From Neolewinella aurantiaca (lineage in GTDB: Bacteria > Bacteroidota > Bacteroidia > Chitinophagales > Saprospiraceae): a stretch of 64,000 nt of DNA. Of this stretch, positions 25,605 to 33,500 are shown piece by piece. The position numbers were made by a program, and so were the translations under genes. Position 1 is the first letter of the stretch; every line of letters starts with the position of its first letter. The stretch spans positions 17,728 through 81,727 of the forward strand of contig NZ_VOXD01000022.1 in NCBI RefSeq assembly GCF_008014675.1, read 5' to 3'. The notes under the pieces are model-generated. The model searched no databases. It had not been told where the DNA came from and was given only the letters and a program-made list of their open reading frames with translations.

Positions 25605-25622
25605 GGCGCGGCCGCGGGTGCA
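25605..25622 (-). repeat. Dispersed repeat, copy 8, between histidine kinase and gcvT
   Basis: GGCGCGGCCGCGGGTGCA, one mismatch to consensus. The tail AAGAAAAGGTTTAATGCGCAA closely parallels copy 4. It lies 38 bp after the kinase stop. Confidence 0.88.
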
Positions 25623-25659
25623 AAGAAAAGGTTTAATGCGCAATGTTGTCTCAGCAATC

Positions 25660-26655
25660 TTATTCAGTTGTGGGCAGGTAAATCCTGAATGTCGTCCCCT
25701 GCGGTTTATTATCCATCAACTCCAGCTGACCTCCGTGCTTTTCCACGAGTTCTTTCACGATAAAAAGCCCCAGCCCGGTTCCCTTGGTGGTCCGGGTATC
25801 TTCGTTACCTATCCGGTAAAACTTTGTAAAAACCCGTCGTTTTTCACGGTCGGGGATTCCCATCCCGTTGTCCGATATTTCCCAGATCAACTCACTGGCA
25901 CCACCTCTTTGTAAGGACGTATGAATAACCGGGTCAGGCTGACTGTACTTGGCTGCATTCTCCAGCAAGTTCACCGCAACACTCATAAGCCCCAGATGGT
26001 CACCTCTGACCTTCCCTACTCCGGCCTCGATATCGACGTGGATGTTAGCCGATTTATATTTCATCGCAACCGTATCTGCTGCGTCCTGAATCAATGCTCC
26101 CAGATCGATTTCTTCCTCATTGATCTGATAAGCCTGCTCCAACTTAGCACTTAGCAACAGGTCATTCACGAGAGCAGTCAGTCGATCTGTTTCAGTAAGA
26201 GCGTTGGTACTTAGCTTTTGCTGAATTTCCGGTTTCAATTCTCTGCGCTTCTGGAATGTTTCCAGAATCAGCCGTATTCCCGCCAGGGGCGATTTTAATT
26301 CATGCGTAATACTCAACAGAAAGTTCCGCTGCTGTTCTGCTGCGCTGATCTCTTTACGCAGGCTCCTGAAGAGTAAAAACAGGCCTCCCGCAAGACTTAG
26401 AACCAGTAGCACCGACTCTCCGACAATCATATTTTGCTGGCGCCGGAAAGACTCCGCAAGGTCATAATAAGCCTCGGTAGCCCGAAAGTCAGCTGGCTTG
26501 TCGATTTCCCGCTGCACCGCCATTTGCAAAGCGAACAGTTCAACCCGGGCATCATGTGCCTCCTCATTTTTACGTAACAACAGAACACTCCACCACCCAA
26601 AAGCGAGGAGCATATAGCCAATGATGAGAAACGTAATGGGAGGTAGCCGACGCAT
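25660..26655 (-). CDS. Two-transmembrane sensor histidine kinase
   Basis: This encodes 331 residues. Transmembrane helices at about 7-27 and 78-97 enclose a short ~50-residue periplasmic helix region. HisKA follows, with phospho-acceptor His118 in SITHELKSPLAGIRL. The HATPase part has N box NLLENAAKYS, G1 SDNGMGIPD and G2 GTGLGLFIVKELVEKHGG. No response regulator adjoins. It is 77 bp downstream of the SBP-OmpA gene on the same strand, so it may sense the same envelope condition; that link is inference. Confidence 0.92.
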   Translation of the reverse strand: MRRLPPITFLIIGYMLLAFGWWSVLLLRKNEEAHDARVELFALQMAVQREIDKPADFRATEAYYDLAESFRRQQNMIVGESVLLVLSLAGGLFLLFRSLRKEISAAEQQRNFLLSITHELKSPLAGIRLILETFQKRRELKPEIQQKLSTNALTETDRLTALVNDLLLSAKLEQAYQINEEEIDLGALIQDAADTVAMKYKSANIHVDIEAGVGKVRGDHLGLMSVAVNLLENAAKYSQPDPVIHTSLQRGGASELIWEISDNGMGIPDREKRRVFTKFYRIGNEDTRTTKGTGLGLFIVKELVEKHGGQLELMDNKPQGTTFRIYLPTTE

Positions 26656-26732
26656 TTGCTGTAATTTAGAAATCAGGGACTGCGCTCTTCCGCCTGCCCC
26701 TGATTCCCGAATATATTTATTTGATAAAGAGT

Positions 26733-28313
26733 TTAACGAACTATCTCAAAATCTGTACGGCGGTTCTGCGCCCGCCCGCTTTCGCTGGAGTTGTTGGCAA
26801 TTGGCTTATTCGGGCCATTACCGACAATGATGAAACGATCGTTATCCATATTGTATTCCCGGGTGAGATAAGCCGCTACTGCCTGAGCGCGTCTTTTACT
26901 GAGTGCGATGTTGGTTGCAAGCGATCCGGTATTGTCCGTGTTTCCTTCAATCCGGATACGGGCATTACCAAACGCTTTCGCAATTGGTACAAATTCTTCA
27001 TCGATGATCTGCTTAGCGTTATCGTCAAGAGTCGAAACGCCGGTAGGGAAGTTGATACTGATGCGCTTGGTCGCAATGGCTTCTTTGTCGGTTCCTTCTT
27101 CTTCGGTTACCGGGGCGAAGTCCGTTCGCCCTTCTCCTGCATGCTCGCTACCCGTCAGGCGGGCGTTTGCTTCAGACACCAGGTTGCCGCCGTAAGCTAC
27201 GCTGCGGAAGGGAGCAATACTACTGTTGATGAAGCCCAGGTCTTTGTATTCCTGAGCCATGCGGCGGTACAGGTCACCACCGGTTACACCACGAAAATCT
27301 GAGTTCTGGGAAAAGAAGTTGACGTTATCGCCGTGTGTGGTCAGACGTACATTGTTCATCATCCCCAGGGCGTCAGCTTCAGAAAGCGACATTTCCCGGC
27401 CAAGGATTTTAGCTGCCTTTTGCTTGGCTGCAGCGCTGGAGTTGATCTCCGCGGCACCGCGCATCCACCCTTCGTATAGCTTCTGAAGACGGTCCCGGTT
27501 CGCCTCAGCGTAGCTGCGCTTGGCGAAGAATACATCGGAAATAATATTAGACGCGGAACGGGTACTTTCCAGAATTTTGGATCCCGGAACGGAACGAACG
27601 CTCAGCTCATCATCCGGAGACCAGACTACAGCAGCATCCACCTGCCCGCTTTTGAATGCTGCCGCGGCCTCGATGGCGGATGGCTGCGCAACAATTTTGA
27701 TATCCTCTGGCTTCAGGTCTCCAGCGTCCAGTAACCACAATAGGAAAGAGTGGCTGGGCGTCAGTTCAGCTACCGCCACGGTTTTACCACGCAGGTCCTG
27801 AACAGAATTGATCCCACGCTTAACTACAATCGCATCACCACCCCGCGACCAGTCAGCTTGCCAGAGAACAACCGGATCAAAATCCTTCATCTCCGGCATG
27901 ATCGTTGGCATAGCGTCAATAGTGTACCAGTGCACATCGATGTCACCGTTCTTCCAGGCATTGAGGCTCGATACAACGTCATCGTTCAGTACGAACTCTA
28001 CGTCGATGCCATACTCTTTTTTGAACCGGCTTTGGTTGGTAGCCTTAAAGCCTTCATTGAAGTACTGACCTCCGGCGTACCCGCCCCAGGTTACTACTCC
28101 TACCCGGATGGGATCACCAGAGCTACTCCCGGTAGTCGCACTTCCTGTGGTTGAGGTTCCTGTCCCTCCGTCTGTTGCTTCAACGGTTGTTTCATCTCCT
28201 CCCAGAACGCCGCTGAGCAGCTTGCCGTTGGTAAGGAAATTGAAGCCGAATACCAGGGCCAAAAGAATAAGAATCGTAATGAGAAGCTTGCTGAATGTTG
28301 TCAGGCGTGCCAT
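26733..28313 (-). CDS. Substrate-binding-protein/OmpA fusion
   Basis: This encodes 526 residues. An N-terminal membrane anchor (9-27), a Gly/Thr/Ser linker (to about 66), a periplasmic-binding-protein type 2 domain (about 67-390; DPIRVGVVTWGGYAGGQYFN, LRGKTVAVAELTPSHSFLLW, AAAAFKSGQVDAAVVWSPDD) as in phosphate or NitT/TauT-type binding proteins, and a C-terminal OmpA peptidoglycan-binding domain (about 415-526; GNTDNTGSLATNIALSKRRA, AQNRRTDFEIV). This joins a ligand sensor, inner membrane and cell wall in one chain. No ABC permease adjoins, so sensing rather than transport is likely. It is last of a three-gene set with 28417 and 29557. Confidence 0.9.
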   Translation of the reverse strand: MARLTTFSKLLITILILLALVFGFNFLTNGKLLSGVLGGDETTVEATDGGTGTSTTGSATTGSSSGDPIRVGVVTWGGYAGGQYFNEGFKATNQSRFKKEYGIDVEFVLNDDVVSSLNAWKNGDIDVHWYTIDAMPTIMPEMKDFDPVVLWQADWSRGGDAIVVKRGINSVQDLRGKTVAVAELTPSHSFLLWLLDAGDLKPEDIKIVAQPSAIEAAAAFKSGQVDAAVVWSPDDELSVRSVPGSKILESTRSASNIISDVFFAKRSYAEANRDRLQKLYEGWMRGAAEINSSAAAKQKAAKILGREMSLSEADALGMMNNVRLTTHGDNVNFFSQNSDFRGVTGGDLYRRMAQEYKDLGFINSSIAPFRSVAYGGNLVSEANARLTGSEHAGEGRTDFAPVTEEEGTDKEAIATKRISINFPTGVSTLDDNAKQIIDEEFVPIAKAFGNARIRIEGNTDNTGSLATNIALSKRRAQAVAAYLTREYNMDNDRFIIVGNGPNKPIANNSSESGRAQNRRTDFEIVR

Positions 28314-28416
28314 ATCAGTGTGAGTGTTGGTTATCCGCCGGTTTCTCCGACGGGGTAAAAAAGAGGTCTGGCACAGAAAGTATCCGTACCAGACCGGTTT
28401 TAGTTGATCTCATTAA

Positions 28417-29436
28417 TTAGTCGAAGAAAGAATCGTACTGGTTCTTGCTTCCGCTTTGCCGTGCCCGTTCCGGAACGGGCGCATCAAGATCGAGCACTTC
28501 GTTGTCGCTCTGAGCCTGAAGTAGAAGTTGGTCTTTCTCCTCTCCAAGCAGAAGGCTTGTGGACTCCTTCTCCCACTGCTCGAGCATCTGCATGCCTTCT
28601 TCTTCGAAGACGCCGTTCTGGAGGTCAACGGAATCCATAAAATTGGCGGACATTTCCATGAAACGTTCCATTTCACCAACTTTGTTAGCAACGTCTTCGG
28701 TGATGTTTTCCATCGCCATATCAAACATTGCCCGTTGGTCCGGGTCACCGTTGATGACACTCATCGCAGACTTCATCGCGCCGTGGCTGGCGTGGATCGC
28801 TTTGCGCTCCTGCTCTTTCACCATCACCTGATCTTTGATGTCTTCCGCCAGAATCTGGCTGTTCTCGTACATCTTCGTCAGTACCCGGTAGAGTACCTCC
28901 ATCTTCTTGTAGAGCTCCTCCAGACGCATGTTACTGTCCTTCAGGCGGCCGGCACGGCGGCTCTTCAGAATCATCACATTACGCTTATTGGTCTCCTTAG
29001 CCTTACCGGCAATCTGCAGGTTATTCTTGATCTCCCGCTCGTTGTTTACGATCAGTTCCTTGAGCTTGTGCATCTGAGCACGAAGCTGGGAGATTTGCTT
29101 GTTCATCTTGCGCAGGTTGTTCTGCAACTCCTCTACGTAAGTTTTCAAAATGCCGATTGGGTCAATCTGCACAAACATACCGGTGATGGCACGCATCACG
29201 CTCTTGTAAGCATAGAATATAAGGTTACGCATCTTAGGATCGAGCACCATGTAAATAAGCACACCAAGAACCGCGATTGTCGCAGCCATGTAGAATGTAC
29301 TTGCCAGAATCGTTGCCCAGGGTAATGAAACAGCCAGAAAGCCAACGCCTCCGACCAGTGCTGCCAGAAAAAGCAAACCAGTAATCCCTTCTGGTTTTTT
29401 CCAGAAAGATTTTGGTTTCATCTGTGGTGCTTCCAT
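28417..29436 (-). CDS. Membrane-anchored PspA-like coiled-coil protein
   Basis: This encodes 339 residues. Two hydrophobic helices (about 18-36 and 42-63) form a hairpin anchor. A long coiled coil (about 92-265) follows whose start, IDPIGILKTYVEELQNNLRK, resembles the PspA/IM30 (ESCRT-III-like) helix 1 start 'DP..L....EM...L....'. The C-terminus is acidic. PspA-type proteins protect stressed membranes; an integral-membrane version is unusual. PspA homology is by pattern and not proven. It is likely co-transcribed with the SBP-OmpA gene, 103 bp downstream. Confidence 0.75.
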   Translation of the reverse strand: MEAPQMKPKSFWKKPEGITGLLFLAALVGGVGFLAVSLPWATILASTFYMAATIAVLGVLIYMVLDPKMRNLIFYAYKSVMRAITGMFVQIDPIGILKTYVEELQNNLRKMNKQISQLRAQMHKLKELIVNNEREIKNNLQIAGKAKETNKRNVMILKSRRAGRLKDSNMRLEELYKKMEVLYRVLTKMYENSQILAEDIKDQVMVKEQERKAIHASHGAMKSAMSVINGDPDQRAMFDMAMENITEDVANKVGEMERFMEMSANFMDSVDLQNGVFEEEGMQMLEQWEKESTSLLLGEEKDQLLLQAQSDNEVLDLDAPVPERARQSGSKNQYDSFFD

Positions 29437-29556
29437 AATTTTTTCTTTTCAGTAGTTTAACTAAACGGTCAAAGGTAATCAACGGACCGCGCCTTAACAA
29501 AAGGAATAAAACCGCCGCAGGTTTATCCTCATCGACGAGCGCCCCGAAAACATCGA

Positions 29557-30303
29557 CTATTTCAGGAATTCTTTCATGTTTGCCATATCCTTGCGGATAC
29601 CATCCGTAATCACACTAAGTGTGGTTTCAAAATCAGCCTGGGTTTTGGCCAATTTGTCTACGCTTCCTTTTATCGTTTCCCGCAGTTTAGTTTGTTCTGC
29701 CCGGGATTTTTCGATTTGAGACTGCAACTCTTTAATTTTTGCCTCCTGCCGCTTTATATCAGCATCAATTTGTTGGAGTTTAGCCTCCTTATTATTGACC
29801 TGAGCCGCACGCTGCGCCTTAAGCGCATTGGAGAACTTCTTGTGCTCGTTCTCTAAAACAGAAAGGTAGTGCTGCGCAGATTCCTGCAGATGCCCCGGGG
29901 TTACCCCCATACTCTGCGCCGTGGCAAATGCTGTCTGAAATCGAATACTATCGGTAAAATCCATCTTCTTCAGGTTTTGAAGCGACTTCTTGTATTCCAG
30001 ATAATCGAATCCAGGCAGATTGTTAGCCTCCATTGCCTCCATCAGAACTTTCACCGAACGATCATTAACGCTACCCGACACTGTGCGCTGAGCAGGCGGG
30101 GGCGCAGGTGCAACAGGTGCCCCCTTCGGGGTAGCAGAGCCCTTGGCTCCCTCTACAGGCTTTGATTTATCGGGCAATGTTTTTGCCACTTTCGGGCCGC
30201 CCTCTTCTTCGACGATGAAGTAAGACTTAAGATTTTTCCACATGGATATATAATCGTTATAGTTGGTCGGAAGGTCAGCACCCTCAACCAGGTGGTATTC
30301 CAT
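29557..30303 (-). CDS. Coiled-coil protein of the PspA-like/SBP-OmpA set
   Basis: This encodes 248 residues, soluble. A short N-terminal domain (1-35) is followed by a Pro/Ala/Lys-rich linker (36-75), a helical domain (about 78-140, VKVLMEAMEANNLPGFDYLE) and a coiled coil (about 145-248, KEAKLQQIDADIKRQEAKIK). The helical part looks like a compact alpha domain but I cannot name it. Part of the linker (APAPPPA, 65-71) is encoded by the dispersed repeat. First gene of the three-gene set. Confidence 0.8.
   Translation of the reverse strand: MEYHLVEGADLPTNYNDYISMWKNLKSYFIVEEEGGPKVAKTLPDKSKPVEGAKGSATPKGAPVAPAPPPAQRTVSGSVNDRSVKVLMEAMEANNLPGFDYLEYKKSLQNLKKMDFTDSIRFQTAFATAQSMGVTPGHLQESAQHYLSVLENEHKKFSNALKAQRAAQVNNKEAKLQQIDADIKRQEAKIKELQSQIEKSRAEQTKLRETIKGSVDKLAKTQADFETTLSVITDGIRKDMANMKEFLK
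30095..30112 (-). repeat. Dispersed repeat, copy 9, inside the 29557 gene
   Basis: GGCGGGGGCGCAGGTGCA. Sense to the gene, encoding APAPPPA in the flexible linker. Confidence 0.82.
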
Positions 30304-30487
30304 ACACTTTCAAAACACCCCTCCTTAATCTTCAACGATCAGGGCAAAGTATTCATCTGCAAAGTACGGAATTTTGTTCATGTTCCTCTTTTCTTCCTAA
30401 GACAACCGGGAGCTCCTCATAAATGAGAGCTTGTCAACAGCGGTCTCTCCTCAGGCCTCCGTGCGGAGTTGTCCGGAAAAAACAAAA

Positions 30488-30519
30488 GCGGCCCCTCCGG
30501 ATTTCTCCGAAGGGGCCGC
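30488..30519 (-). terminator. Intrinsic terminator of the 1751-aa adhesin gene
   Basis: GCGGCCCCTCCGGA (30488-30501) pairs with TCCGAAGGGGCCGC (30506-30519), with one mismatch and a 4-nt loop. On the minus strand a T-rich TTTTGTTTTTT follows. Confidence 0.87.
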
Positions 30520-30560
30520 CTTTCATCTCCAGTAAAGGAGGGCTTATGGATTAGCCGTTC

Positions 30561-33500
30561 TTAGCGAACAACAACCATCTTTTTGGTAGCAGAGAAGTCA
30601 CCAGCAGTCAGTGTGTAGCTGAGGATACCAGCTGCACCACCGAGTTCGTTAACGTCAACCGTAGTTACGTTACGACCAGCAACACCTTCCAACTCACGTA
30701 CCATGATGGTACGACCCTGTACATCCTGGATGTTGAGGGTAGCTTTACCAGCAGTAGCAAGAGTGTAAGCGATAGTAGTTACGTTAGCAACGGGGTTAGG
30801 AGTGTTCTGCTCGAGGCTGTTAGCAACTTCGAAAGAAACACCAGCGAAGCTAAGTTCCAGACCGTTAGATACGCCGTTAGCAGCAACACCTTCACGTACA
30901 GTGATAGCGTCAGTCAGGCTAACTTGCTCGCTCAGAGTAACGGCTTCAGTAGCGCGTACTTCAAGTGTGAGGCTGGCGTTGTTGCGAAGAGCAACAGCGA
31001 TCAGACCTTCAGCAGCGTTGTTCAGGTTGATAGCACCTTCACCGGTGTAGTCAGCAGAAACGAGTTCCAGACCAGCAGCCAGTTCGATAGTACCCTGGAA
31101 AGCAGCCAGTTCAGTACCGTTCAGTTCCATAGAGTAAACCTGACCAGCTTCGAGCTGAGCATCTTCTACGTTCAGGGTCTGAGCAGTACGGCCAGCGCCG
31201 TTACGTACATCACCGAGGCGGATAGCAACGAAGCTTACGTTCCGGAGGCTACCCTCCAGGTCGTTCACGTTGTACACCTCAGGGAAAGCTACACCGTAAG
31301 GGTTAGCTACGTTTACTTCAGTGTCAACAGTAACGAATACCCAGTTGCCACCTTCGAAGCCGTCCTCAAGACCGAGGATACGCTGAGTTGTAGCAATTGC
31401 ATCGAATACGTTCAGCTCCATGTCGCGGTTAACGTCAGCAGCGATGAAGTCGTAAGCGTTCTCGAAAGAAGTAGTACCGAGGATCTGGCCGATCATAGCA
31501 ACTACGTCAGAAGACTTAACTTCAGAAGCTTCGAAAGCACGGTCGAATGCAGGCTGGATAGTGTAGTCACCACCAAGCGGGAGGCTGTTGAATTCGAAGT
31601 CACCACCAGCGTTGGTCATAGACATTGCGTCCATACCGTTAGCACCAGTCAGGGTTACTTCTACACCTTCAAGAGCTTCGTCGTTCTGAGTAGCGATCAG
31701 ACCGGACAGGTTGCCGGTAGAACCGTCACAGTGGCCCATGTTGTCCTGTACCTCGATGATTACTTCACAGTAGTCAGGAGTAGAACCGTTGTCGTCGAAT
31801 GCGTATACACGTACGCTTACAGTACCGTTGTCGAAGTCATCACAGTCGATGTCGTCGATGCCAAGAACACCAACTACAGGAGTGAAGCCAGCAGCACCAG
31901 CTTCGCTGGAGCGGTAGAGGCTGTACTTGTCTACTACGTTACCGAAGCAGTCAACGATTGGAGAAGCGATGAAGTCAGATGCCCAGATAGCAGCCATGCC
32001 GCCACCGTTGCCGTCGTCCATCAGGGTAACAGTCAGGGTCTGGATACAGATCGGAGTAGGCGACTTGTCAGCAGTTACACAGAACTCGATGATCTGAACG
32101 TCGAAGTTACCACAGCCGTCAGATGCGCGAACGCGGATAGCGTGGTCACCAACTGGTACGTTGGTAGCAGTTACGGTGTAGTTTCCGTCACCGTCGTTAG
32201 CTACGCTTACGCTTACACCAAGGGCAGCAGCGTTGTCAGCAACGAATGCACCGGTGAAGTTGGCGTCAAGCTCAACAGAAACAACAGCGTCAGAACACTC
32301 GTCAGTAGCAGTGAACTCGAGAGTTACAGTAGTACGGCAGCCTTCGCCAGATCCAGCGAAACATTCAGCTGGCTCAGTGAAGGTGATTTCAGGAGCTACT
32401 TCGTCGTAGATCTTGATGAACTGCGTGTAGCGGAAGAAACCGCGGCTGTCGTATACGTTAGTACCGTAAGTGTTGTCATCGTTGATGTCACCACTTCCGT
32501 TGTCACCAAGGGCAACGTCACCCTGAGCAGATGGAGCTGGGTTGAAGATACGGTCAGTACCGATCAGGCTGTAGAATGCTACGTCGTCGTTGATAGTAGC
32601 AGTGCTAGCACCAGGAGTAACGTTTACGTAGAGGAGGTCCTCTTCGATGTCACGTGGGTTGCGGGTACGGTCGAAAGCGCCAGGAGCGTCGCGACGGATC
32701 ACGTAAGGCTCACCGAGTGAGTTGTACTCACACCAGTTAACTACGTCGTAAGTAAGGCGGAGCTTGAAGCATTCCTCACCAGCGTCCTGCGTGCGCAGAG
32801 TGTCAACGTCAACAGTAGTAGTGATCAGGTCACAAGCAAGTTCCTCAGCTACAACAGCGTCGTAAGAAGGTACTTCCATACAGTCACCGGACTCATCAGT
32901 TGGGAAGGTGATACGGTAGTCGTGGATGCCGATTACGTCGATGATCTGGCTACAAATGTTAGTGTTGGTGAAACCAGCGTCGTCAGTAGAAGTGAAACGA
33001 CGAGTGATGCGGCCAACGCCACAGCTGTTGATCGTTCCGGAAACAGTCTGAGTGATAGTAGTACCACAGTTGTCTACACCAGCAGCTTCGCCAAAGAGAG
33101 CGTCAAGCTGAGCGAAAGATGCGTCAGTGATGTCGTTAGGGAGGCTAGCGTTGTACTCAACACAAGTGATAGTGGTGTTACCAGGAGCAACACAAGTAGG
33201 AGCAAGCTTGTCCTCAACGAGAACGTCCAACCAGCAGAAGTTCATGTTACCAAGAGCGTCAGTCACTTTAAGACCAACACGTACAGTACCAAGATCGTCA
33301 CAAGTCAGAGTGATTTGTGGGCCGTAACCGCCGATAGCGAGGTTAGTAGCAGTAACACGAGCGATCTCGAGAGTTACACCGGAACAGTCATCGTAAGAAC
33401 CGTTGTCGATGTTTTCAGGAGTCAGTACAGCGAAACCGTTGTTAGCACCACCTGCGATAGAGATGTTCAGGCCGTCCTCACAGATAGCAACAGGAGGAGT

